From: Desulfobacterales bacterium
Lineage (GTDB): Bacteria > Desulfobacterota > Desulfobacteria > Desulfobacterales > Desulfobacteraceae
DNA: 11,681 nucleotides
Direction of reading: 5' to 3'
Assembly: GCA_022361315.1 (NCBI GenBank)
Contig: JAKSBB010000101.1
Location: 1 to 11,681 of the forward strand
The notes below the pieces were generated by a model. The model saw nothing but the letters and a program-made list of their open reading frames with translations, did no database searches and had not been told where the DNA came from. Shown here piece by piece: positions 1 through 7,446 of the stretch. Within the stretch, counting starts at the first letter, position 1. Every line of letters begins with the position of its first letter. Both the position numbers and the translations under genes were made by a program.

Positions 1-1238
1 ACCCGGACATCCGCCCCGTCTGCGGTGAGCCGCAGCATGCCGCTGGCAATATTCCTGGCCATGAAGTCCTGCACCAGGCCGATCTTTTTGCGCTGGGTGG
101 GGGTGGCGCCCTGCTTTAAGAATCCGATCATGGCATAGAAATCGTTGGTCCCCACCAGGGATAACAGGCCGCCGCGTTCGGTCATCACCTGCTCCAGGTC
201 TTTAACGGAAAACTCATTATCTTTAATGGACTTGATTACCCGGTCGATGTCGATGGCCCCGCTCCGGCTGGTGGACATCAGGCCGGAATAGGCGTCAATG
301 AGCATGCTTACCCTGCCCCGCCTGTGGGCGGCCAGGGAAGTACCGCCGCCGACGTGGGCCGTTACGGCATCCAGCAACTCCGGTTCCTGGTTCATCAGGG
401 AAGCCACCAGCCGCCATGCCGCCTTATGACTCAGGTAATGACCACCGGAGCCGTCCCGTTTGATCTTAACGAACCCGGTGATCCGGTCCACCACATCCAG
501 TTCGTCGCAGACAAAGGGATCGGTGGTGGTTAGCAGCAGATCGCTCTGGGTGCCGGCCATCTCCGCCAGTTTCAGTCCCATGGCGATGCCCATATTAGAG
601 GCATGGGGACGGATCGGCCGCTCCGAGAGGTCGCTTACCATCTCCGGAACCACCTTGTATGTACCACTGGGAATCAACTGAAGAAACCCACCCTGACAGG
701 CAATGCCGTCCAGGGTGGAAAGACCGATGTTCACCAGGTCCATATGACCGGCCACCACACGTACCCGGTAATCTATGCTGTCCTCCTCATCCGGAGACAG
801 GTGAATTTCCGATCTGTGAATCTCCTCCAGCCCCTCGTAAACGGAAATCCGGGTGGAGACGGTTCCGGGGTTCACCAGAAGGAACCGCATCTCCCCGTCC
901 CGGGCTTCATCGGCCAGGGGACCACCCAGAAGCCGCCGCATCAAAGGGGCCTTGGAGTTACCGGCCCGGTCCAGTTCCAGCATCAGTGACAGGGCATTGC
1001 CTAAAATCATATTGATCCGGGGGGAAGAGGTGGCCTTGAGCAACACATCCACCACCGATGCCAACTCACTTTTCAGAACGGCGGCGTCACCTGCCCCGGG
1101 GTCCTGCTTTATACGATCAGAGAGTTCTGCCAGCCAGGCCTCACTTGCCACCGTCAGCTGACGTTCATAGGCAGACATGGAGACCTGAGTCTTTCCAATT
1201 TCACCAACGGCATCCAGGACTCTGTTTCGAAGTTCCAC
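1..1238 (-). CDS. Butyrate-kinase-family protein with long N-terminal extension (partial, 3' end off left edge)
   Basis: 412 residues are visible; the C-terminus lies beyond position 1. The start is a GTG at 1238, preceded by TAAGGAG (1250-1244), only 2 bases after the stop of the upstream synthetase-like gene, so the two are co-transcribed and probably translationally coupled. Residues 1-116 are a mostly helical extension I do not recognise. From residue 117 the protein follows butyrate kinase (ASKHA fold): the phosphate-1 strand with N123-P-G and S128-T-R, an SGTY segment, HASNMG, TDPFVCDE, then H295-V-G-G-G with A-H305-R-R-G-R, and GGLLSLVGTND at about 356-366. Butyrate kinases are about 355 aa, so roughly 50 residues should be missing. 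Oddity: where the family normally has G-R-G-G, this protein has C-Q182-G-G, losing an arginine that in acetate/butyrate kinases contacts substrate phosphate. Family membership is clear; butyrate kinase activity is doubtful. Confidence 0.85.
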   Translation of the reverse strand, partial: MELRNRVLDAVGEIGKTQVSMSAYERQLTVASEAWLAELSDRIKQDPGAGDAAVLKSELASVVDVLLKATSSPRINMILGNALSLMLELDRAGNSKAPLMRRLLGGPLADEARDGEMRFLLVNPGTVSTRISVYEGLEEIHRSEIHLSPDEEDSIDYRVRVVAGHMDLVNIGLSTLDGIACQGGFLQLIPSGTYKVVPEMVSDLSERPIRPHASNMGIAMGLKLAEMAGTQSDLLLTTTDPFVCDELDVVDRITGFVKIKRDGSGGHYLSHKAAWRLVASLMNQEPELLDAVTAHVGGGTSLAAHRRGRVSMLIDAYSGLMSTSRSGAIDIDRVIKSIKDNEFSVKDLEQVMTERGGLLSLVGTNDFYAMIGFLKQGATPTQRKKIGLVQDFMARNIASGMLRLTADGADVR

Positions 1239-1240
1239 AA

Positions 1241-3130
1241 CTACTCCTTATCTCTCTTTTCCTTATGTTTTTCTATCAGGGCTTTTACAGATGACGCATT
1301 GGCCAGATGGCCTGTATCCTCATTTTCTCCAGCCTCTCCCGAAGCAATACGCTTGAGCAGCCGGCGCACCAGTTTTCCCGTGGCTGTCCGAGGCAGTTCC
1401 TCTGTAATGACAATATTCTCAGGCACGGCAAACCGGCCTATTTTTTCAGCAATATAGACCTTAAGGGATTCGATAAAGGCCACCTCATCGTCCACATCTT
1501 CCCGGGTAACCACAAAGGCGGTCAGTCCTTCTGCAGCATCTCCGGCCGCAGAGACAATCACCCCCTGGTCAATGCCCGGGTGGGCGGTGATAACGGATTC
1601 AATCTGAGCCGTACCCAGGGTTTGTCCCTTGACCTTTACCACATCGTCCAGCCGCCCCATGAACCAGTGAAAGCCGTCCGGATCGCAGCGCAGACCGTCA
1701 AAGGTTTCAAAGCAGTCACCAAACCGGGAAAAATACGTCTTGGAGAAATAGCTTTCCGTTCCCCGCGTGGGTCTTCCCATGGCCGGCCAGGTTCCCTCAA
1801 AAACAAGATTCCCGCTGACATTGGTTTTACAGACCTCACCGAAGTCGTTCCTGATCTGGGGAATTACCCCCGGGGCAGCAAACCCCAGAGAGCCCGGACG
1901 GTTTAATTCAGAAGAGGGATAGGTATGGATCAGGGCGGTGCCGCTTTTGCTCTGCACCCAGAGATTCACCAAATGTTCCTTTTCCCTGACCATGACACCG
2001 CCGGCAAAGGTCATCAGACGCGGGGGCAAGGGTGCACCGCAACAGGCAATGACGGAAAACCGGTTATCTGTATTCAACATGTCGCCGTCAAGCTCACACT
2101 GGATGTCGGATATCAAACCGGGACGGCAGAGCAAGGCCGGTTTCCCCTGTGCTTCCAGCACCGCAAGAATTGTATCCGCCCCCATATCACCGCAGGGAAT
2201 GACAATACCTACCCCATTGATCAGCGCCCCCCACAATCCATAGGCCTGGCTGCCGCTCATGGAGGGTGCCAATGTGTTGACGATCAACTCCGGCTCCTCC
2301 CGGTCCACCGCTTTGTTGAACACCAGATCAAATGAGGTATGGGCCTGTACAAGGAAACCACCCGTGGCAAAGACCGCCCCCACAGGTTTTCCGGCCAGAC
2401 GGTTTTCGTAGATGGCAAACAACGCATGCTCAGCGTCACAGCCAGAAGGCGCTATTGTTTCGGAATCCGTATCAGCTGAAAACTCTGTCAGGGTGGGCAG
2501 GCCTTCCAGTTTAACCCCCACTGTAACAATACGAACACTATCAATCATGGTGCGGAGCGCTTCTGCGACGGATGAGTCCTCGTCACTGCCATCCACGGCC
2601 CCGGTCACCAACAGTCTGGAGCGGGATTCCCGGACATCCGCCGCCACCACAGCAGCTGGGAGATGACAGCCCACGGGCAGATAAGTCACCCCGAGCCAGG
2701 CTGCAGCCAGCGCACAGATCACGAACTCCGGTCCATTGGGAAGATTCAGGGCAATGCAGTCTCCATTTGACAATCCCTCCCGCTGAAATGCGGCTGCCAA
2801 AGTCATCACTTCGTCTTTTAATTCACTGAAGGTGTAAGATCCGGCCGCTTCGGCTCCCTGATACCATGCCAGGGCAATTCTATCCCCAAGCCCCCGCTCG
2901 ATATTTCTGTGAAGGGCATTTTCCGCCGCATTCAGCCGGCCTTCCCCGAACCAGGCCACTTCAGCATTGGAAAAATCTTCACGCACCACTGTATCAAATG
3001 CACGATGCCATACCAGTCGTCCGGCCTGGCCGGCCCAGAATGACTCCCGACGATCCTGTGTCTGCCTCAGGAGCAGACGGAACTCATCCAGACGTCCCGG
3101 CAGTTTCCGTTTCAAGTCAATATGTTCCAT
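1241..3130 (-). CDS. Acetyl-CoA-synthetase-like ANL-family protein with degenerate active site
   Basis: 629 aa, close to the ~650 aa of acetyl-CoA synthetase. Synthetase-type features run the full length: an N-terminal FW..., WHRAFDTV region (31-47), a TATGGF-like ATGGF segment (255-259), a D478 in the F-D-G-L-R segment, GRLDDVVKVKG (492-502) with LGTAQIES, T-A-T-G-K586 carrying the acylation lysine, and the family's C-terminal tail (LLKRIASGE). The adenylation core is eroded. The usual TSGSTGKPKG loop is reduced to E-N-R-L-A-G-K-P-V-G (242-251), the GEP motif reads C-G-A-P (364-367), and the W-Q-T-E-T-G motif reads W-V-Q-S-K395-S-G, replacing the Mg/ATP-binding glutamate with lysine. The start ATG at 3130 has GGGGA about 8 bases upstream. 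It is first of a two-gene operon with the butyrate-kinase-like gene. ATP-dependent acyl adenylation seems unlikely; a structural, regulatory or altered-substrate role is inference. Confidence 0.85.
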   Translation of the reverse strand: MEHIDLKRKLPGRLDEFRLLLRQTQDRRESFWAGQAGRLVWHRAFDTVVREDFSNAEVAWFGEGRLNAAENALHRNIERGLGDRIALAWYQGAEAAGSYTFSELKDEVMTLAAAFQREGLSNGDCIALNLPNGPEFVICALAAAWLGVTYLPVGCHLPAAVVAADVRESRSRLLVTGAVDGSDEDSSVAEALRTMIDSVRIVTVGVKLEGLPTLTEFSADTDSETIAPSGCDAEHALFAIYENRLAGKPVGAVFATGGFLVQAHTSFDLVFNKAVDREEPELIVNTLAPSMSGSQAYGLWGALINGVGIVIPCGDMGADTILAVLEAQGKPALLCRPGLISDIQCELDGDMLNTDNRFSVIACCGAPLPPRLMTFAGGVMVREKEHLVNLWVQSKSGTALIHTYPSSELNRPGSLGFAAPGVIPQIRNDFGEVCKTNVSGNLVFEGTWPAMGRPTRGTESYFSKTYFSRFGDCFETFDGLRCDPDGFHWFMGRLDDVVKVKGQTLGTAQIESVITAHPGIDQGVIVSAAGDAAEGLTAFVVTREDVDDEVAFIESLKVYIAEKIGRFAVPENIVITEELPRTATGKLVRRLLKRIASGEAGENEDTGHLANASSVKALIEKHKEKRDKE

Positions 3131-3407
3131 GGTGTAATCCCCGATTTTATGGGTTCTTCGATTCCCTCACCTGCCGGCTCAGCATCAGGCAGTGACAGGA
3201 AACCGGAAATAACTTTTCATTGCCTGTGTATATTATGTCAGGCGGAAAAAAAGGGAAAGTCCCGCCGGCCCCGGGAAGTGAAAAAAAGAATAATTATTTA
3301 TTTATCGCGTTGACAAAGAGTGAACTCATTTCAAATTTATTGTCTATTGGTCCGTGATGCAGAAAACGGTGATTCCCCTCCACATTCAGAAACGATAAGG
3401 AGTACGA
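3131..3407. other. Divergent intergenic region
   Basis: 277 bases between the leftward synthetase-like gene and the rightward membrane hydrolase gene; it must hold both promoters. It is AT-rich around 3281-3305, with a perfect 10-base palindrome AATAATTATT at 3289-3298. For the leftward gene the best -10-like match is CATAAT/TAATAT near 3231-3238 read on the minus strand, with no convincing -35. No coding sequence or structured RNA was recognised. Confidence 0.6.
3310..3338 (+). promoter_or_regulatory. Candidate sigma-70 promoter for the membrane hydrolase gene
   Basis: TTGACA at 3310-3315 is a perfect -35 hexamer. At a 17-base spacing the -10 position reads AAATTT (3333-3338), a poor match, so the start point is uncertain. 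It lies about 70 bases upstream of the GTG start at 3408. Confidence 0.25.
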
Positions 3408-4415
3408 GTGGACTCTGTAACCCAAATTGCACTGGGGGCGGCCGTAGGTGAAGCCACCCTTGGACGAAAAGTCGGAAAGCCCGCCCTTGTTTGGGGCGGC
3501 ATCTGCGGTCTGTTGCCCGATCTGGATGTGCTGGTACCGCTGGGTGATGTGGTCAAAAACTTTACCTACCACCGCAGCGCCAGCCATTCCCTGCTGGTCC
3601 TCACCTTGCTGACACCGCTGATGGTGGCACTCATCTTGAGACGGCATCCCCAATGGACAACATATCGTCCCAGATGGTATCTGCTCGTGTTTCTTGCCTT
3701 TATTACACACATATTGCTGGACGGCCTTACGGTCTACGGCACACAGATTTTATGGCCCCTGGATACACCGCCCGTGATGTGGTCCACCGTATTCATCATT
3801 GATCCGGCCTTCTCACTGCCCCTGTTCTTCGGGGTCTCTGCTGCGTTTTTCATGTCCCGAACAAAACGCACCGGCCATTACATTAACCTGGTCTGCCTGC
3901 TGTTGGGCAGCATCTACCTGGTCTGGACCATCGGCATGAAGACCCATGTCGGGAATGTGGCCAAAGCCTCCCTGGACCGGAACAATATCAGTTACAATCG
4001 GATTGTTACCGTGCCCTCACCGTTCAACACATTTTTATGGCGTATTCTGGTGATGGGAGACACCACATATTACGAAGGCTATTATTCTATTTTTGATGAC
4101 CACCCTTCGGTATCGTTTACCGGTCATGAAAATAACAAAGCATTGCTGAAGCCAATTGAAGACCACTGGCCGGTAAAGCGTCTTCAATGGTTCACCCAGA
4201 CCTTCTATTCGGTCCGGCAGATGGCCGATCAAATTTTTATCACCGATTTGAGGATGGGAACGGAAAATGCGTACATTTTCCGGTTTCAGGTGGGGGAGAT
4301 CCGCGACGGCAGCGTCCTCCCGGTCAAAAGCCGCAGAATCAAACCGGACATAAAATTTGGCCTTCTGATACAGCTCTGGCACCGCATCTGGGCCCAGCCG
4401 GCCAAAGGGGGATAG
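3408..4415 (+). CDS. YdjM/YbcI-type inner-membrane metal-dependent hydrolase (DUF457 family)
   Basis: 335 aa. The family signatures are all in the first third: P37-D-L-D40, H55-R-S-A-S-H60-S, and H101-I-L-L-D105-G-L-T-V-Y-G. These conserved His and Asp residues are the presumed metal site of the family of membrane hydrolases related to E. coli YdjM. Several hydrophobic segments follow (about 26-47, 60-78, 90-104, 125-150, 160-175). The remaining ~155 residues look soluble and are of unknown function. The start is GTG at 3408 with AAGGAG (3397-3402) five bases upstream. It reads divergently from the synthetase-like operon. A weak ACTTT/AAAGT hairpin follows the stop (4436-4449), but I see no convincing terminator. 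The physiological substrate of this family is not established. Confidence 0.8.
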   Translation: MDSVTQIALGAAVGEATLGRKVGKPALVWGGICGLLPDLDVLVPLGDVVKNFTYHRSASHSLLVLTLLTPLMVALILRRHPQWTTYRPRWYLLVFLAFITHILLDGLTVYGTQILWPLDTPPVMWSTVFIIDPAFSLPLFFGVSAAFFMSRTKRTGHYINLVCLLLGSIYLVWTIGMKTHVGNVAKASLDRNNISYNRIVTVPSPFNTFLWRILVMGDTTYYEGYYSIFDDHPSVSFTGHENNKALLKPIEDHWPVKRLQWFTQTFYSVRQMADQIFITDLRMGTENAYIFRFQVGEIRDGSVLPVKSRRIKPDIKFGLLIQLWHRIWAQPAKGG

Positions 4416-4477
4416 TTCGAAAACTCCCGGATGCAACTTTCTGCAAAGTCACTTCTTTCTTTCGAAAAAAATCCGGC

Positions 4478-4506
4478 TTGTAAGTCCATCAAAATTCAGG
4501 TTAAAT
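4478..4506 (+). promoter_or_regulatory. Weak candidate promoter upstream of rubrerythrin
   Basis: TTGTAA (4478-4483) and TTAAAT (4501-4506) are separated by 17 bases in an otherwise AT-rich 161-base gap (4416-4576). Each hexamer matches consensus at only about four positions. I saw no clear PerR or Fur box, which would be expected upstream of some rubrerythrin genes. Confidence 0.2.
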
Positions 4507-4576
4507 ACAATTTCAGAATAAAGCACACGGGTTGGATTTAATTTTAATGAATTCGGATTTTCACAAGGAACCGACA

Positions 4577-5083
4577 ATGCAGGATAAAACAAAGAAAAAT
4601 GTGTATGACGCATTCATCGGTGAAGCAAAAGCATACTTCCGATTACTGGCCTTTGCCGAAAAGGCGGATGCGGAAGAGGAACCCCAGATCGCCTTGTTGT
4701 TCCGGGCAATTGCCGAAGCCGAAAAGGTGCATGCCACCCGGCATTTAAATCTAATGAAAGATATTCTGGTGAAGGATACGGATACAAACCTGGAAGCCTG
4801 TTTTCAGCAGGAAAAAAGTATCAGTGAAAACACCTACCCGGAGTTTATCAAAGATGCCGAGGATGAAGGTGAAACTCAGGCAGCAACGGTATTCAGCCAT
4901 GCCCGGGACGCAGAATCCTACCATGCAAAGCTTTACGAACGGGCGATCTACAATGTCATCAAGGATGTCGTAAAGGCCTATCATGTCTGCAAGGTCTGCG
5001 GATATGTCACCGATAAAAAGGTTCCCAAGAAGTGTCCGATCTGCGGTGCACCGCCGGAAAAGTTCATGACGGTGGGCAACTGA
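4577..5083 (+). CDS. rbr: Rubrerythrin
   Basis: 168 aa, a cytoplasmic non-heme diiron peroxidase that reduces hydrogen peroxide in anaerobes. The N-terminal four-helix ferritin-like domain carries the diiron ligands: E16 in the G-E-A-K-A-Y segment, E49-K-V-H52 in the AEAEKVHA helix, E97/E99, and E113-S-Y-H116. The C-terminal rubredoxin-like knuckle has C138-x-x-C141-G and C153-P-I-C156-G, a Fe(SCys)4 site. The chosen start is ATG 4577, preceded by AAGGAA (4565-4570) at 6 bases. An upstream in-frame ATG at 4532 would add 15 residues with no family similarity and no ribosome site. The metallophosphoesterase gene begins 7 bases after the stop, so the two are probably one transcript. Confidence 0.95.
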   Translation: MQDKTKKNVYDAFIGEAKAYFRLLAFAEKADAEEEPQIALLFRAIAEAEKVHATRHLNLMKDILVKDTDTNLEACFQQEKSISENTYPEFIKDAEDEGETQAATVFSHARDAESYHAKLYERAIYNVIKDVVKAYHVCKVCGYVTDKKVPKKCPICGAPPEKFMTVGN

Positions 5084-5090
5084 GCCACCA

Positions 5091-5831
5091 ATGAAAATCG
5101 CTGTTATCTCTGATATCCACGGCAATCTTGAAGCATTTTCAAGGGTTCTGGATGATATTGAACGCATCCGGGTGGATGCCATTGTTTCCCTGGGTGACAA
5201 TATCGGGTATGGTGCGGACTCCGAAGCGGTGATGGATATCATTATCTCCCGCAAGATTCTGTCCATCCTGGGAAATCATGAACTGGCCTGTGTGAACAAA
5301 CGGGTTTATAAATGGTACGTCGGTGATGTCAGAAAGGCCATTGACCAGGCCCTGACAACCCTCTCCCAGAGATCCATGGCCTATCTGGAAGGACTTGAAA
5401 CCCGTCTTTGCAAATTCAACGCAAGCTTTGTACACGGATTTCCCCCGGACTCGGTCCGCCATTACCTGACACAGGTCGGTGATGATGAATTGCGCAAAAC
5501 CCTCAGCAGTCAGGAGGAACAATTGTGTTTTGTGGGGCACACCCATAAGATGCGAATGGTTTATGCGGACAATGACATTATCCGGATCGTTCAACCCGAG
5601 ACGGATATTTATGATCTAAATCCGGAAACCAGGTATATCATTAATGTCGGCAGCGTCGGACAGCCCAGGGACGGGGACCCACGGGCCAAATACATGATCT
5701 GGGATGTATCGAACCGACGCCTTATGATCCGGCACCTTGCATTTGACACCCGCACAGCCGCCGACAAAATAATTGCTGCGGGCCTTCCCTTCAAATATGC
5801 CCGGGCGGTTCATCCCGGGTTGCCTGCCTGA
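5091..5831 (+). CDS. Metallophosphoesterase (calcineurin-like, YfcE/Metallophos_2 type)
   Basis: 246 aa, no signal peptide, cytoplasmic. All blocks of the dinuclear-metal phosphoesterase fold are present: D8-I-H10-G-N, G35-D36-N-I-G-Y-G, G61-N-H63-E, F-V-H115-G, G149-H-T-H152, and the N185-V-G-S-V-G-Q-P-R-D-G-D-P-R-A stretch typical of this subgroup. Predicted to hydrolyse a phosphodiester or phosphomonoester; the substrate cannot be read from sequence. The ATG lies 7 bases downstream of the rubrerythrin stop with only a weak ribosome site, suggesting translational coupling and a possible link to oxidative-stress physiology (inference). Its last 22 bases overlap the 3' end of the convergent kinase reading frame. 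Confidence 0.88.
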   Translation: MKIAVISDIHGNLEAFSRVLDDIERIRVDAIVSLGDNIGYGADSEAVMDIIISRKILSILGNHELACVNKRVYKWYVGDVRKAIDQALTTLSQRSMAYLEGLETRLCKFNASFVHGFPPDSVRHYLTQVGDDELRKTLSSQEEQLCFVGHTHKMRMVYADNDIIRIVQPETDIYDLNPETRYIINVGSVGQPRDGDPRAKYMIWDVSNRRLMIRHLAFDTRTAADKIIAAGLPFKYARAVHPGLPA

Positions 5832-7225
5832 CCCTTTTTGATGTCCCCTGCAGAACAGACACATTTGACGTGAAAATAATCCGCTGTATCACCGGATGTG
5901 ACAAATCCCATTTCAAGATCCAGAATCCAGGCGGATCGTTTTGAGCGGGTATCCGCACTCCACAGGCACTTTTGAACGGTTGAAAACACAGGTTCCAGAC
6001 AAAAACTCTCCCGGGAATGCGGCGTCAACAAGGATAGCAGTTCGTTCATGGTGGGAAGCCGCCATCCGGTATATCCCCCGATCCCTTTACCGAAAAGTTC
6101 CCGCACATACCGCTTTGCTTCTGACCATGACATGGGATATCTGGATCCGCCCTGCTGCCACACAAGACCTGTGGCATTATCAACAACAACACTTTCTGTT
6201 CCGGCCTGAAACTCATTTTGAATGGTTGTGTACGGTTGATAGCGTGCATCAACTTGAAAGGTTCGTTTTGCATGCTTTCCCAGTATCCTTGCGGGCTGTG
6301 AACGTAGCACCAATCGTTCGACCTTTCCCTCAGGTACCCTTTGGGGAATATCATCCGTCGCACACACCTTGCTCCGGGACGACTGATACGCAGCCGACAA
6401 TTCTTTTAAGGCATCTGCCATGGATTCCGCATTCTGGAATCGGTCCTCGGGATCCGGAGAAATCGATTTGAGGATAAATTCGTCGCAATCATTGTCCAGC
6501 AGCGGATTCAGACTGCTGGGGGGGCGGGGATCTTGTTCAGCAGGTAAATGACCGGTCAGCATCCTGTAAAGAATAACACCGGATGCGTACAGATCCACCC
6601 TGTGATCAATTGTATCCGGGAAATGGGTATCCGGGGCATGCAACTGCTCGGGGGCAGCATAAAACGGCGTCCCGGCAAACCGAGATCCATACTGGAATAC
6701 TTGTTTTTCCCCCCGCCGCCGGGACAATCCGAAATCGACTATTTTAACAATCCCCTCATCAGAGAGCATGATATTAAATGGTTTAATATCCTGATGAATG
6801 ATTTTTGCGTGGTGGAGCCGGGAAAGGCCTTCAAGAATCTGACTCAAATAGCTGCAGGCGCTATCAACAGGAACAGCGCGCGAGGTGCTGTCCGCCCAAT
6901 AGGACTCACCGATCATCTTCCCCAGATTACGGTTGTAATATTACATGATATAAAAGATATCCGGCCCCCGGGTTTCAAGGTTCCAGATACCGGCCACATT
7001 GGGATGCCTGATATTTGCAATAATACGGGCTTCATTGAGAAACCGCTTTTTTAGCCAGCTGACTTTGAATTTACGACGCAGGGCTTTTGTGGGGGTGAAC
7101 AGCTTGAGGGCAGCGGTTTTATCCAATCCCGGAAGAATGACCTTATAGACCCGGCCCATGGTGCCGCTGCCCAGGAACCGTCTGATCCTGTATCTGCCAA
7201 TTTTACCGGGGGATCGGTGTTTCAC
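5810..7225 (-). pseudogene. Ser/Thr protein kinase with C-terminal DUF1566/Lcl domain, interrupted by an in-frame TAA
   Basis: Read through, this is 471 codons in one frame. The kinase domain has a G-loop G19-S-G-T-M-G24-R-V26, the ATP lysine K41, the alpha-C glutamate E65, a catalytic loop H-Q-D146-I-K148-P-F-N151, D164-F-G, A191-P-E193, D211 and R262. The middle of the hinge reads F-Y-I-M-stop-Y-Y: codon 95 (6943-6941) is TAA where Hanks kinases commonly have the glutamate of 'ME-Y', one G-to-T change from GAA. A linker (about 275-345) leads to a DUF1566/Lcl-like domain (about 346-458) with V-D-N-A-T-G-L-V-W-Q, G-W-R-L-P-T-M-N-E-L-L and C-L-W-S-A. Translation would stop after 94 residues. 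An ATG at 6916 could restart the C-lobe half, but without the G-loop and K41. The start is GTG 7225 with a poor ribosome site. No membrane segment is seen. A sequencing error is the main alternative to a true pseudogene. Confidence 0.85.
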
Positions 7226-7255
7226 TTTTGGATTCAGCCCTATATCTCATGCATT

Positions 7256-7284
7256 GTTATATGGCATATCACGCAATGCGACAA
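7256..7284 (-). promoter_or_regulatory. Candidate sigma-70 promoter of the kinase gene
   Basis: On the minus strand, TTGTCG (7284-7279) and TATAAC (7261-7256) are separated by exactly 17 bases, matching consensus at 4/6 and 5/6. Transcription would begin near 7249, giving a leader of about 25 bases before the GTG at 7225. A 6-bp inverted repeat, GCATTG (7251-7256) and CAATGC (7274-7279), brackets the -10 and spacer and could be an operator. Confidence 0.4.
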
Positions 7285-7360
7285 TCGAATGGAGTTGCCT
7301 TGAAGGAAGTGTGACATAAAGTATGTAGTGAGATCAATAGGCGGAATGGTTTTGAAAATA

Positions 7361-7411
7361 AAAAGCGGCCTTTGAATATGGACGTCACACATCCGGTCAA
7401 AGGCCGCTTTT
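7361..7411 (-). terminator. Strong Rho-independent terminator of the antiporter/CNB/cupin operon
   Basis: A perfect 15-bp inverted repeat pairs 7361-7375 (AAAAGCGGCCTTTGA) with 7397-7411, around a 21-base loop that contains the palindrome GACGTC. On the minus strand the hairpin is followed by a T-rich run (TTTTTATTTT, opposite 7355-7364), fitting termination about 36 bases after the cupin stop. The plus strand also has a T-run (7408-7414), so it could work in both directions. Confidence 0.85.
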
Positions 7412-7446
7412 TTTATTAAATTTCAGAAAGTGTCGGCAGAAGCGTT

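Noticed and set aside
603..2335. Several plus-strand frames of 100-200 codons antisense to the left operon
   Set aside because: The minus strand gives continuous family matches there; the plus-strand products are low-complexity and unlike any family.
3241..3266. Hairpin GGGA-CTT-TCCC followed by a T-run on the minus strand, as an attenuator
   Set aside because: The stem is only 4 bp and there is no promoter clearly upstream of it.
4436..4449. ACTTT-CTGC-AAAGT hairpin as a terminator after the membrane hydrolase
   Set aside because: A weak 5-bp AT-rich stem without a continuous T-run.
4532..4576. Upstream ATG extending rubrerythrin by 15 residues
   Set aside because: No ribosome site; ATG 4577 has AAGGAA at correct spacing and begins at the normal family N-terminus.
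6941..6943. Recoding (Sec/Pyl) or programmed readthrough of the kinase stop
   Set aside because: The codon is TAA, not TGA or TAG, and no structured element is apparent after it; a point mutation or error is simpler.
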